Positions 45,556-58,940 of a stretch of 64,000 bases of DNA are shown here, in pieces. The DNA comes from Apostichopus japonicus (taxonomy: Eukaryota > Echinodermata > Holothuroidea > Aspidochirotida > Stichopodidae): contig NC_092583.1 in the NCBI RefSeq assembly GCF_037975245.1, positions 973,764 to 1,037,763 of the forward strand. The letters are read 5' to 3'. A program made the position numbers and the translations under genes. Within the stretch, counting starts at the first letter, position 1. Each line of letters begins with the position of its first letter. The notes beneath the pieces were generated by a model. The model had not been told where the DNA came from. It saw only the letters and a list, made by a program, of their open reading frames with translations, and ran no database searches.

Positions 45556-48500
45556 ACTAGTTCGGTGTTGGAACGGCATTGGCGGTAGAAGTATATAAGC
45601 TTCCCTCTTTATACGCTCCAATGACTATCTAGAAATATACTATATCATAAACAGTTCGTTGGATCGATGTCGAATCAACTTTGAACAGCGGGCGCTTACG
45701 TGAATACGTATACCTTCGACGTTTAATACAGTTTATTAATATAACGTAAAATAAACATTTCGAAATACGTGTATCCGTGACATCCAACTTAACACTGGCA
45801 ATCATATGCGACTCAGACGAAAGCTGTGAAAGTACCGTCAGTATATACAACAACTTCTCGCTTATCATGCCGTTATTAAGGTAAGTAAAACTTAAATGAA
45901 TCCAATAAAAGGAGACATATTTTCAGTAAAATGAGACTATAGAGCAATGTTAAACATGTTAACAAGTATATTGCAAATCTACACTCGTTTTCTTCCATAA
46001 CACTTGCACTGCGAGTGAAAGAAAGAACCATATCTGGTGCAGTAATATTGAGGTAACGTTTAACTTAAATAATTGATTCGGTCATGGCAGCTCCATATAA
46101 CAATTATGAATCAAGTAATCGTTTGACGCACTAGAGCATACCTCGTTATACCCCATCCCATATCCTCACAAACACATCCCCGACTACGCTTTTATAACAC
46201 TTCCGTAGACAAATGTGCGTCGGCAGCGCTTTCATCTTCTGCTGAGCGAACGTGAAAGAGGAATGTCAGTTTTCCTAATATGCGCTGTCCAAGACTATGG
46301 TAGCGCAGAAGGGACATTGCATTGAACAGTTACCGACTTTTCTAAACCACAAACAACGGTAAATTGTCGAGTTGACGAGACGATAACGTCATAAAATTCA
46401 CAAACTTGATATTGAATGTTGTTAATTTATTAATTTTCTGTAATTTGCTGAGTCGCACACTGAGTTGCTACTATCTCAAAAATGACAGAAATCGGAAAAT
46501 GTTGACGAGATAAAGTATCTCCTTCAAGTTTCTGCAAATTGGCAGGTTACCAACTTTAACAAAACTACAAATATCTGAAAAATGTTGAGATGGTAACGTG
46601 ATTCTAGAAATTGCCGTTTTGACCGTACAACCGACGGATCTCGTCAACGGATTAATTTTCTGTAATTTGAAGAGTGCCAAACTTTTTCAAAGAAAGTCGG
46701 GAAATTAAAAAGAAAATTACTCTTCAATGATTTGACGAATTGCACTATACTAATCTCGCGAACATAGCATTATATAATTGCGTTGAATTTTGGTTGCTCC
46801 ATAGTGGAATTGTGTTGTTGCTTGTTCATTTTTTTAATAATATTTACGAGTTGTAATTGTGCAACACGACACTTTAACGGTGGTCATACGGGGACATGTC
46901 TCACACATTATAGAATAACTCAACTTCTTGCCAAAACTCGTGGTTCTGTCGGGTACCCACGCTTTCTTGACATGTCTGTCAAAAAGCTTATACCTGTACC
47001 ATTGGTTTAATTCTAGGTAGACTGGCCACTGTTTAGCCATGTAGTGCCCCCCCCCCCCCCCACACACACACAGAAACACTCATTTATAGGGAGTTTCATC
47101 CGCCATTTCGGGTCACAATCTGTTTGTTAATTTGGTGTGGGCGCTAGGGCTGTTGCCACGGCAACTCAATTTTAAATTGGAATTAATGTAAACAACATAA
47201 AAACAGTACGACTCTTTCATACCGTTTTATATTTTCACAGCACAGCAGACTACCCCCAACCTCCGCAAACTCTGCATTAAATCTCATGTATAGGCTGGGT
47301 CATGTAATGTATGATTAGCCATGACCCATGATAATTGGTCATATAGGCCCAATAATCACGTGCAAATAAACAAAGGGTCAAGTTTTTAATGCTTTAGTAT
47401 AGGTCAGGCCCATCTTTTAAGTGTTGCCGAGGCTGAAACTTCTAGAGTGTGGGACCTCCTTTATAGCTACTGGTTATCTGCTAACTTAGGTAGATCAAAC
47501 ATAGCTCCTGCGCCAGAATGCGATCTATTTTCGCGGTTATAAAACACTACCGTATTTTATTCTTAAATACGATCGTGCAAATGCCGAACCTGGCTTAAGA
47601 AATAGAAACAAAATTGACTTCTCGTTCAAAACGGTCTTTTAATGAGTCAACCATTCGGACAATTGAAAATACAAAAGATTACATTTTCTTAGCACAAAGT
47701 ACGTCAGTACAAAACTGTAAACATGCAAAATAAAGCCTACATATAACGTTCGGACATTCGGTGAATTAAAGGCTGTTGACAAAAGGATCCAAACTAAATT
47801 AGAATAAATTACTTCCAAATATTTCTTGTGCAAATAGTGTGAGCTATATCACACTAAAATTTGATAAATATCTAAGCCTTAATAGCACGATTCTGTAGAG
47901 CTGTTACTGTTGAGTACTTGAGGCAAATTAAATTTTCCTTGACGGGGGGGGGGGGGGGTAGTATAGCGATTACATGGGGGGAGAGCCTCTTCGACTTGCA
48001 AAATGTGTGCAAGCAAAAAGTAAAACAAAAGGTTTCATTCGACAATATTTCACACCTGCAACTTTCCATATTACACTACTTGTATAATATTTGGATCAGT
48101 ATCAGATCTTTAGTTAATTCTAATTTATTCAGTTTCCGGAAACGGGGACCAAATATGCTACGTGTATCATCCCTTGCTCGTATAACTGATATGAATCCCA
48201 CACGTTAGATAAGTCATATATTCCCTTTAGTGCAAACACACGCCCTCACATATTCAACATTGAAGGTTTCCCGCGTAAATATTAACATAAATAATCACTC
48301 TCCTACACAATGACCGGCTGGTCGAATCGTACGTACGTACAAGTATGATAAGTTGCTGTAATCATACACGTTTTACATGCACGTGTTTGATCTCGCAGCT
48401 TGCGAGGCATGGATTATACATTGTATATATGACAAACATTCCACGTCTAACATACATTAACCGGCCGTTATAGCTATAACAAATTGATCAGCATCAAACA

Positions 48501-49318
48501 GGGATTTGCGGTTACGAGATTTTTCGGAGTACAAGGTTTTTATATAATAAATGCAAAACTAGTGGCAGCGGTCTCAAAAAAACAAAACTGCCAAGGATTC
48601 GATATAATTTGTGGAAATAAGGACCTTGCTCTGTATACTTATGTTGTTATACTATGTATAGCCTATAGGCTCAGATTTATTTACCAACCTAGTGTATGCT
48701 GTTGTATATACTGCACAGGCTGTAGGATGTTATAGCCTAGGCCTTGTCTGTTTTTTGTTGATTCCTCGAATTAAGTTATAACCTATACTGGAGTATAGCA
48801 GAAACTGAAATGATAACGTCCTCATTGTGTTCCTCTTTATGAAGTCGGACAAGGCCTAGACGTAGGAGGTCAATTTTATTTTTTCAAACATTAAAAGGCT
48901 AGGGCCTAGGTCTATTCTTCGAACGGTATAACAATAAAGGTAAATAATTGAGCTTAGGCCCAGGGGTTGCTACAATTTTCGTCCCACTCCCAGTTTCAAA
49001 CTGCCCCAAGCTAGGATCACCCCCCCCCCTCCTATATCGTATTCTTAAACATTACCAAAAAAGGCACCAAAAGTGGTTTTTACCATATTCGATACTATCC
49101 TAGACTAGGGCCTAGAGGCTAGTTCACAATCCCAAAGAAGAGAATGCCCAGGGACACTGGGATATTAATTTAACAATAACAGTTTAGGAAAGACAAAATC
49201 CCCACACCTGTCTTGAATACTCAATATAGTTCCCTCTGAGACTAAGAGGATATTTTAGGCCAGTTGAGCACAACTGCCCGTAGCTTAAGTCTCGAATTTT
49301 CAACATTTCTTCTTTGCT
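45556..49318 (+). other. Transposon 5' internal region
   Basis: About 3.8 kb between the left array and the transposase. It contains internal echoes such as TTAATTTTCTGTAATTTG (near 46429 and 46653), a C-run at 47046-47060, a G-run near 47943, a C-run near 49021 and TAGGCCTAGG-type runs. No gene recognised; it presumably includes the transposase promoter. Confidence 0.45.
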
Positions 49319-51388
49319 ATGGCTTATGTAAAACCAATATCGTATTGGAAAATAAGACGTAATGTACAATTTCAACTAAAGCACCACCCCTATCTCAAAA
49401 TAGATAAGAGTAAAGTTCCTAAACAGATTCAAGAGCCCAGCAACTTAGACATTCCAGTCACAAATACTGCACTAAATTTTACTTCTAGCCCCACAGTATC
49501 ACAAACAGGCCATGACAATGTTAGGCTTAGCACTAGGCCTTCTGAAAGCAAACACCTCTTCAACAATACATTAAACAATCCTGGAGTTACCCACAGGCCG
49601 AGTAGTAATTCTGAAAGTGAATTTGAAGAGCTTTCACAATGTTCTAGTAGCCAGTCAGATGTTGATGAAATGAGCCTCTCTGATCAGTTGGGGGAATGGG
49701 CTACATCAAACAACATATCACAAACAGCAGTATCTAGTTTGTTAAACATTTTAAAACCATACCACATAGATTTGCCAAAGGATCCAAGATCACTTCTAAA
49801 GCCCATTAAAGACATTTCTTTTGAAAACATAGCAGGGGGCAAGTACTATCACTTTGGCATTGCTAACTACATTAAATCAAAAATGCAGTTATCACAGCCA
49901 TGTAAAGAATCTATCTCAATTAAAATTAACATTGATGGTCTACCCCTGTTTCGCAGTTCAAATATGCAGTTCTGGCCAATTTTGGGGATCACTGATCAAA
50001 TTTTTGACAGTACACCATTTCCAATTGGAATATTTTCTGGAATGTCGAAACCATCTCCAGTTAATGAATTCTTAAAACCATTAATTGACGAGGTTACAAG
50101 TCTCGAAGAACATGGTATTGAGCATTGTGGGGCAAAATACCAATTTTCAATATCTGCTGTTATTTGTGATGCCCCGGCTCGTGCCTTAATAAAGCGTGTA
50201 AAAGGGCATTCCTCCTACAAAGGCTGTGATCGGTGCATACAAACTGGAACTTGGATGGGAAAAATGGTGTACAAAGAAAGTGCAGATAGTTTAAGAACTG
50301 ACGAAAGTTTCCAACAAATGCTTGACGAAGATCACCACCTTGAACAATCTCCATTTTCATCTACTTCTATAGGATTAGTTTCCCAATTTCCATTAGATTA
50401 TATGCATCTGGTGTGTCTGGGTGTTACTCGTAAACTGCTGGGTTTGTGGATGAAAGGTCCGCTCAAAACTAGAATGCCAACCAGAGTGATCAATGCAATT
50501 TCTGAGAAGATGATTTCACTTAGAGAGTTCATGCCAAGAGAGTTTTCAAGAAAACCTAGATCACTCCGAGAAGTTGATAGATGGAAGGCTACGGAGTTCC
50601 GTCAATTCTTAGTCTACACTGGTCCATTAGTCCTTTCTAGCCAAATACCAGTGAACCTTTACCACAACTTCATGCTGCTTTCCGTTGCAGTTCAAATTCT
50701 GTTGTCACCAAGGCTTTGTAACCAATCATCATTGATTGATTATTCTGAAGAATTATTAAAACTGTTTGTTGCACATTTCTCCAAATTGTATGGCAAGGAA
50801 ATGGTAGTGTACAATGTACATTGTTTGCTTCATCTTGCTGATGATGCACGTAAATATGGTCCACTAGATAATGTTTCTGCATTTCCATTTGAAAGTTATT
50901 TGGGCACATTGAAGAAAATGGTGAAAAAGCCATCACTGCCACTGCAGCAAGTAGTTGGGCATCTGTTGAGAAAGGGGGAAATTCAGAAAAGCATGAAGAA
51001 CAATGAGTGCACTATCCTCAAACAAGAACATTCAAATGGGCCAGTGCCAGAAGGACATTTAGCTATGTCACAGTATGCCTACTTTTATCACAAAGATTTG
51101 AATGTCCATATAACTCTTTGCACTGGGGACAATTGTGTTCAAATAGGGAATGATGTGTGCCTAGTGCAAAACTTTTTTGTTACCAATGATGATTTGTATG
51201 TGGTTTATCGATCATTCACTCACAAGGAAAATTATTTTAGCTATCCTTGTGAATCAAAGTGTATAGGAATTTTACAAGTTGACAGTATAAGTGAAAATCT
51301 ACAGGTATCACATTCGAGGGAAATTTTCAAAAAATATGTACTTTTACCGCATAGAAATTGGTTCATTGCTATGCCTATCCTTCATTAA
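49319..51388 (+). CDS. TNP2/CACTA-like transposase (689 aa, single exon)
   Basis: The enzyme would bind and cut the element's ends with an RNase H-fold active site. Visible family features: INIDGLPLF (first Asp, about residue 204) followed by FWPILG; then FPIGIFSGMSKPSPVNEFLK and PLIDEV; then VICDAPARA (second Asp, about 284); then a zinc-like GCDRC. DYMHLVCLGV precedes a helical region, and FPFESYLGTLKK supplies the likely final Glu. This order parallels Pfam Transposase_21 (TNP2): DG...WP, GP...PLIDEL, D-x-PA, CPxC. The N-terminal 130 residues are Ser-rich and low-complexity. The start GCTATGGCT (G at -3, G at +4) is acceptable. It is intact and lies 143 bp upstream of the DUF4806 gene on the same strand. 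The exact superfamily (CACTA, Plavaka or another) is uncertain. Confidence 0.87.
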   Translation: MAYVKPISYWKIRRNVQFQLKHHPYLKIDKSKVPKQIQEPSNLDIPVTNTALNFTSSPTVSQTGHDNVRLSTRPSESKHLFNNTLNNPGVTHRPSSNSESEFEELSQCSSSQSDVDEMSLSDQLGEWATSNNISQTAVSSLLNILKPYHIDLPKDPRSLLKPIKDISFENIAGGKYYHFGIANYIKSKMQLSQPCKESISIKINIDGLPLFRSSNMQFWPILGITDQIFDSTPFPIGIFSGMSKPSPVNEFLKPLIDEVTSLEEHGIEHCGAKYQFSISAVICDAPARALIKRVKGHSSYKGCDRCIQTGTWMGKMVYKESADSLRTDESFQQMLDEDHHLEQSPFSSTSIGLVSQFPLDYMHLVCLGVTRKLLGLWMKGPLKTRMPTRVINAISEKMISLREFMPREFSRKPRSLREVDRWKATEFRQFLVYTGPLVLSSQIPVNLYHNFMLLSVAVQILLSPRLCNQSSLIDYSEELLKLFVAHFSKLYGKEMVVYNVHCLLHLADDARKYGPLDNVSAFPFESYLGTLKKMVKKPSLPLQQVVGHLLRKGEIQKSMKNNECTILKQEHSNGPVPEGHLAMSQYAYFYHKDLNVHITLCTGDNCVQIGNDVCLVQNFFVTNDDLYVVYRSFTHKENYFSYPCESKCIGILQVDSISENLQVSHSREIFKKYVLLPHRNWFIAMPILH

Positions 51389-51531
51389 GGAGCAAATTTA
51401 TATTAAGGAGACTTGAGGCCAGTTACTGTTAGTTTAAGTTTAATGTTAAATACATTTTAACACTTCATTTACTTACATATATGATCATCACTTTAACATA
51501 AATTAGAAAAATTATATTACTCAATCTTAGC

Positions 51532-54500
51532 ATGGACCCATTGTATCACATTGTGGAGTTTACGGACTCTAAGGAGATAGCCATCATCAATGAGAAATGG
51601 ATGGTTTCTGAGGGTACTTGTTTGTGGCCCCCCTTCAAATCTTCAGCAAGTTTGGCAAAGGCTCTGAAGACTACCACAGAGCCCGAGACAAGTTGGAAGG
51701 CTTTTAAAATAAGAAAACTATATGCAACAAGTAAGTAAAAATTATGTTAAATATAATTGAAGGGTGTGTCTTCATACTCTCTATTTGCCCCCATTTCTAA
51801 GTACTGGTTTTAATACTTGTTACTAATATGCTACACAGCCCAGCCCAGAAGTTTGAGATGAAATGTTGGAGAACAGTAATAAATTAATGCAGTAACTACC
51901 ATTGAACGCACTGTTTCACCACGATGGGCTATGAACTCACAAGTGCTCTGTCCAGTGGTTACCTAATCTATAAGGACCCCTTCCCCCCCACCCTGTCTCA
52001 TGCCCTTTGTTTATCCTTCTCATTTTGGCTGGGTTATCCAACTGTTTCCTGATATTTTTCAATTTACCAAGGAATAAAATAAAAATGTAACTTCACAAAT
52101 TCAAAGTAAAGGTATTCAAATACATGGGGCATATTTTATATTATTCCATACAGATTCATATGACAAGGCAGTTTCCAAACTAAGGCAGGCTGAAGATGAG
52201 TCAGACCTGCAGACAGGAGATGAGGAAGTAACCATAGGAAGAAAACGAAAGTAAGTCTCAACACAGCAAAAAGACTGATAGAGTCACACATGTATACAAA
52301 GCAGTGAAGCACCAAAGTATAATTATCACCAAGTTTCTCTTTTCAACTGGGGTGGGAGGGTGATTTGTTAGCGTAAAAGTGGTCAAAGTAAGATAGATTT
52401 TAGGTTATCATTATTGTATTATGGTAATTTAATTTTTATTTTATTTTTTTATTTTATTGCAGACCTAATCAACGTTATATGGTTGAAAGCTCGAGTGATG
52501 AGGAGTTTCCTGCCTCACCAAAGCGACCCAGACCACCATCATTTCCATCAACTTCAACACCTGTAACTCCGCTTGCTCTATCTCCTGCCCCACCGCGCTC
52601 TCCAACCCCACCTTGCTTCCCCAACCAAACTTTGGACAATAGTGCAGCCTCTTCTTTCCATTGCCCTGGTAATTTTCTTTTAACTCTTTTCAATTATTTG
52701 CAAGCATTGTACATTAGCTCTATTGATTTACAGAATTTTCAGCTTCATTAAATTAAAGCAATTGACACATGTTTGAATTGTTTCAATTAAAACCAGAATG
52801 CAAAATGCATTGAGGTTTCGATGACTACAATGCACTAGACTTCTGCTTGTTAGTATATAACCAGAACTAGCTGTTACAATAACACTATGGCATGCTAACA
52901 CAGGTCAGTCTGTACGTGGTTATACACACCTCCATCAAAAACAGTAGGGTTCTTGTACTCAATGTTATGAATCCGCACACCAAGTATTACAAACCAAACC
53001 AAATCGCTTATAACTTTGCACATTAAGGTTGCAGAGGAGTCCACTTATGGACAATTTAGATTGGAATATGCCCACGAAACTTGAAAGAATCAACTTGAAA
53101 GAAGCTAACCACAGGTCACTGGAGGTCAACCTGAGGTCAAAGGTCACCCAAATGCAGGTCGACTATTGTATTACAATAGCGTAACTCCCAACCTTGATGG
53201 ACATTTGGTTCTCAAGTTATTGCAAAAATACTAGTTTTTGACCCCTGATTGACCTTTGTTGACATTGGATCACATGACTGTTATGTTTTGAAACAATCCC
53301 TTACCCCCATTCACAACTAGTCCCAAAATATCAACCTTGTTGGAACCTGTCAATGGTAGTTTCACAAGTTGAGAAAAACTAGGCCAACATTACAGCCAAC
53401 TCCATGAAGTGAAAACAAATCTCAAGTTCACAGGTGCTTGACCTAGTTTCTCCTTGGCAGCTGGCCAAGAAATGTTTTGAAATTCGTGGTACCTGTGCAA
53501 CTTACATCCAACCAGAACTACCAATGATCTACAAATATTTTCTAGAGAAGGCATGCTTCGCCATTCAAATGCACTATTCCATCAAAATCACATCAACTTT
53601 TTAGCAAAATATCCATACGGATGAGTGACAAGTGTTGCAGTAGCTCTAGCACTTTTATATATCTATGGTCTGCAAGCAAGCCTTGGAAGACACTGTTTTA
53701 CACACACACACACATGTATGTAGCTATGTACATAGTAATTCAGGACTTCTAGCGACACACTTAAGTCAATGGGGATATTGTCGCGAGTTCGGATTCAAAT
53801 CTACGGATGCCCGTAAGATCATTTTCAATTGTCAATAGGCTCTCCTATTCTTATGAGGCGAATCGCCCATGTCATCTACTTATAGGCTGGACGATGGGAG
53901 ATACCTATATTATGAAAAGGTTTTTACAAGTTGACCCCTGGTGACCCTAAATGACCTTCGACATCCACCAAAAACGATAGGCTTTTTGTACTTAATGTGG
54001 TCAACCTACATACCAAATATGAAATCAATCCAAGCTTTGCTTCTTGAGATATCATGTTTACAAGCGTCTCACTATTTGACCCCTGGTGACCTTAAATGAC
54101 CTCTGACCTACACCAAAAACAATAGGCTTCTTGTACTCAATAAGGTACTCCTATGTACCACATATGAGAACTGTCCAAGCTTCCCTTCTTGAGATATCGT
54201 GTTTACAAGCTGGGCGTCACAAATGCACACACACACACACACGCATGATTGCAAATGTTACGATTATCATCGAAACCAAAAATGCTAAGGTATGAAGACA
54301 AAGTAATATTTGTTACTATTTAATATTATTTATTTATATTCTTGTGAAATTGTTATTTATTATTAAATTGATGCTAAATATGCAACAACAAAAAATGAAA
54401 GACCTAATGTACAGTATAATTTTTAAGGGAACACAGTTTTACTATGACACATGGAGTTTATAGGAATGTAACTAAGTTTATTTTGTTGTTGTCAACTTTT

Positions 54501-56188
54501 ATTAGATTTTGAAAAAAGGGTAATCTCGATGCTGACTGAGATTAAGGCGGAGGTTCAGCACAACAAGTTGCTGCTAAAAACACTGACTGAGGCAAACGTC
54601 CTACCAGAGAGTGAAGAAGACGATTGGCTAAATGAATTTCCTCTAAAGTCCCTTGAAGGTATAACTTCTTTGGAGGAAAAACTTAAAAATGACACAGGAT
54701 CAAGGAAAAAACTGGTAAGAAATGTTTTTTGTGTGTTTTTGATTGCACGTTTATAAAGAAACCAGTAGTGTAAGCGTTCTATGATTGAGTTTTAGACTAA
54801 ATGTAACTTGCTGTAATTTCGTGCTCCATCAATTTGTAATATAAAGTTAATGAAAACCTTTTCACAGCCATATTAAATAGACATATGATGCTATGTGGTC
54901 TATAAGTCTCATATTTCAACCCAAGTTATAAGTGTAGATGGCACAGTTTAAAATTTGCTCTATGAGCCTTATAATTGCATATTGCTTTAAAAATTGCACT
55001 ACTTTTTTTTCAACTGGGAGTGGTAGGAGTCTTACAGTTTTAAACAATCTTGCCAAACTCTTAGATACTTATGCACCCAGTGACCCCACTCCTGTCATAC
55101 GTGGTATGTCATAAGTCATACCTCTATCTGAGATATATTTGCATTATTTTTTTGAAAAAATTGTATCTCTGTTAACTACATACATTTTGAAATATATTAC
55201 TTTTTAATTATACTTCTTGTAGTAATGTTTACCAAATACATATTTTTAGAAAATAAATTAATTACAACTAATGTAATACTAATAGTAGTGTGGTGGTAAA
55301 TAACAAGTAAACAATTCATAACTTATTACAACTGGATAACATAAACTTTGTTCCTTAATAAATTTCATTTTTTTTTCGCAATCACCTCCTTATATAGGTC
55401 CAGAAGCTGTCTATGATAGGTGGGACCAACTTGGATAGTAGTGTGAGAAGGATTTTATCATTCCTAATGAGCAGTGCCTTGGCCACAAAATTCAACTGGT
55501 TAGGCAGGGGGAGTGCCGAAAAGAAAGCCTTTTCTACCCTTCTTCTGAAAGATTTGATTTTTAGTAAGTATACAAATGCCTATAATAAAAAAAATAAAAT
55601 CGTCCCAGTTGTTCAAATGGTATATATACTGTGACAAACTAACAGTGCTTCAATGATGCATCATGTTACATGTAGAAAAGCTTCACACTGAACTACACAC
55701 AAACATTATGCATTGTATACATCTTTCCCAAAAGGCCAAGGCCCATATTTTAACCATCAAGCAACTTTGTGTAGATTGAATGGTTTTGTCAGACTGCAAT
55801 GTGTGACTGTAATTCATATAAGATAATGTACTCATCTTTGCAAAGCGCTGAGCAGAGCAGTTAAATTGGACCAAGTTGATAAGTATCATCAATGCCCTCC
55901 AATCATTTGGGATGAGACTTGCCTGAAATAAACAACATAATATCAATTAAGCCATGCGGTCAGTCATTAGATTACATTTTCTCTTGGTTTATTCATGTGA
56001 TTATACTTATAATTGCTCTTCGTTTTTTCCTATTGTCCCTAGGGGCCATCTCAAGAAACCCTTTGACAAAAACAGCAACCCAGTCACAGGTGGAAGCAGT
56101 CATTAAATTATGGCTAAAACATGCTGCAGACCGGACTGGTGCCCGCAAGGACAGGCAGGCACAACAGCCAGATTGTCAGCTTGATTAA
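51532..56188 (+). CDS. DUF4806-family protein encoded by the transposon (six exons, 340 aa)
   Basis: Exons: 51532-51730, 52154-52250, 52463-52668, 54506-54714, 55398-55563, 56043-56188; 1023 nt, all phases agree, all GT-AG. The N-terminus (MDPLYHIVEF...) contains a WMVSEGTCLWPPF segment typical of proteins that carry DUF4806. The middle is acidic, then basic (GRKRK), then a Ser/Pro-rich stretch with SSSDEEFPASPKRPRPP, a likely nuclear signal. DUF4806 spans about residues 210-310: FPLKSLEGITSLEEKL, then LSMIGGTNLDSSVRRIL and ATKFNWLGRG. The molecular function of DUF4806 is not known to me; a DNA-binding or targeting partner of the transposase is an inference from its position. Start context AGCATGGAC is good. 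Intron 3 is large because of repeats. Confidence 0.88.
52669..54505 (+). repeat. Intron 3 of the DUF4806 gene, filled by dispersed repeat copies
   Basis: About 53920-54060 and about 54070-54235 are two copies of a unit with TTGACCCCTGGTGACC, AAATGACC, CACCAAAAAC, ATAGGCTT, CTTCTTGAGATATC and GTTTACAAGC, ending in (CA)n. Related phrases occur at 52965-53240. It looks like a dispersed marine-invertebrate repeat with a CA tail, nested in the transposon. A second (CA)n lies at 53700. Confidence 0.65.
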
Positions 56189-58940
56189 AGTCAAATACTT
56201 TAAATTCAACATAAGCCTAGATCATCTTTCCATTATCAATATCAAGACTGCTTTCCCATTGTTTAACTTTAGTGTGACACTTTTGAACTGTCATCAAACT
56301 GTTCCTTTCACTTAACATGCCTTGTAAATAGTAATGGCTATATTATAGTCTTCTAACACATTTTGAAGACTATAGCAGTAAAAGTAATCAGTAAAAAAAT
56401 CTTGCAGGGTCTACATCCTTGCATCAAATGCAATTCCATTCTCCTAGTGAAAGATATTTTATTACAATTCAAAGTAGTCCTTAGCCTCATATCAGCCCAA
56501 AGTGCCTGCATGACATATAAACTACATGCTGGAGCCTGGTGGTATTCTGTTTGGTTCCTCCAGTGCCTTTCCCAGAGGATGGTGCTACTTTTTTTCTTAC
56601 AAATTAAGAGTGCTTAAATACAAAATGGTGAGTTATTATATAAGATTGGTAGTGACCAGAAGCCATTCTGGCAATTTTCTTATCCCACCATACTTTTGGT
56701 GACTATTATCAAGTTACCACCCCCAGTTTAAAAGTAGTCTGCATAGGCCCCAAATTATAGCACTTTATAATTGCTAGACATTTTCAAAAAGTATTCTCCT
56801 GGAGGTCGTTATTCTCCAAATTGTTCTCGGACATTTTCTTAATGAACACCCAAGACGAAAGAATTTCTCAGTGGGGTAAATTTCTTCGAAGGCGGTAATA
56901 AAAACAATTTAAGAATTATGACCAAAGGTGACCATATTTAAATTTCTGGCATAATTCGCGGAAATACTGCATACCTTTAAAATTAGCACTGCTACATGCT
57001 GGTCGATACGCAGACCGACTTTACAAAAAAAAAAAAAATTCTTACAAAGGAAATCCCGGCCTGAACTTTAATCAAAGTTAGAGGGTGTTGGGATTCAGGC
57101 ATTAGCCAAATATGCTACAAATAAAAATAGTATATACAAATATTGTACTGCAACTATATACCAACTGCTATTGAAAACATCGGTTGATACTTGATAGGTC
57201 CACGGCATATGCCCTTCCTGTACAGACTGTAGTGTTATCCAGGGCATGATCAATTCGGTATCTTATTTCTACTCTGCAGTAATTGACTAAGCAACTGAGA
57301 ACGAGTAACATGATAATTAAACAACCGATGGGATAAATATGTACTTACCTATCAACTCTATCGATACTGCTCATTCCGTGTTTTTGGTAGCACGATATCT
57401 GTATTATTGCGTTTATTCTCGTATTAATTGGAAAAAAAATTATTAGGCTGGAATGGCGATCCGTAACAAGTGTTATGAGGCGGTTTACTGCTACGAGTGT
57501 GACGACGCCTTGTGAGCTCGGTATTACTGGTATCTCGATTTCTCGCCCTTGCTCAAGTAAATGAGTCAAATATTCCGTTGATTATAAGATTACCTCTCTC
57601 GTCTCTAAATTAAAGTCCAATTAGCGTTGTTAAGTTACTTCAAGATACTGATAAGAAACCATGTTTACTTAAATAGCCTGTACGTCCGCAAACAACGATC
57701 ACTAAGAGCGATTGTTTCGACTAACTTTTCCCTACTGACATGCCTCTGAAATAACAACTCTTGGGCTCACTCATGTTCGGGCATCTGGTCACTGATTGGT
57801 TCAATGTTACCTAATTCATCAAATCTGTCACTGCAAGGACCAACCAAGAGTGAGAAATAAACGTCACGTGCTGTTTATCTTTTTATTGTTTTTTTTCTGA
57901 ATTGACTAGACGTCTGAAATAGCGGGTCAAGCAATTTTTTATGTTTTTCTTTTTAAGGGATTGTGGGAACCAAGGGAATGTCAAAAGTGCAACGAGGTTA
58001 ATGACCTTACATCTTGTAGATAGACAGAATGTGGTATATGCACAAAGGCACCGACATTTCCAATCTACGTGTGTCTAGTAACGACTCCAGAACTGATGTA
58101 AAAATATTTATATTTCGAAATTTCAGTTGTATACTTGTTTTGGATTGCTGTTATGGGAAAATATTTATTTTTTACATTGTTTTATTTTGTTGGTAATTTT
58201 CCTTTTTGTACTTCTCGAGTGTTTTCGGGATTTTCCCTACCTCTAGTGTAGTGAATGCGAGAAGGCATATTTGGTAGGAGATTAGTACCGTGACCTAGCG
58301 GTGTCAAACCTATTCTACTTGTAAAATGCGATACCAATAGGACTGCATGGACTATTTTCTTTACATTTGTGTAATGAACCGTAGGCGGTTGCAGTGATAT
58401 TACGGTAAATCGTTACCGCCATAAGGGCGACAGAAAATTTTTTTTTCTTTCTTTCGATTGCGACAGCTTGTCTCCATAAAACCCACCTGGTCAGAGTGTA
58501 TTTAGGTTAAGAAACGTTGGAATCTAATTCGGAAGTTTGTTTTCTGAAATTCATGAGGAAACTATGAATGGGACTTTAACATATGGCATTTCATCGGCGG
58601 TGGGGTGTAACTCGTACGACAATGTACATGTAGAGCGCTCCTTTTTACCACAACGGTGTATGTTGACAAGTTTGGAACAACAGTCAACAACTTCCAATGC
58701 CTTTTAATAAACATGCAGCTGTAGTAACATATAGTCTGTGCTATGTAGCGCATTTTACCTCTATTAACTTTATAGTAGACTTTTCTTGTGACTTTATCAT
58801 ATTATTGTAATCAAATATAAAAGAGCCGTTTTCTTTTAAAACGAAATATTTCAATCAACTCATGTTTTTCATTTTTCGATTTAAAACAAACTTACCATAC
58901 ATTGTTAGTAAACTATAAACCAAGCCAGAGTCAATCCGAC
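56189..58940 (+). other. Transposon 3' internal region
   Basis: 2.75 kb between the DUF4806 stop and the right array. AT-rich, with no supported coding sequence, clear poly(A) signal or RNA gene. Confidence 0.45.
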
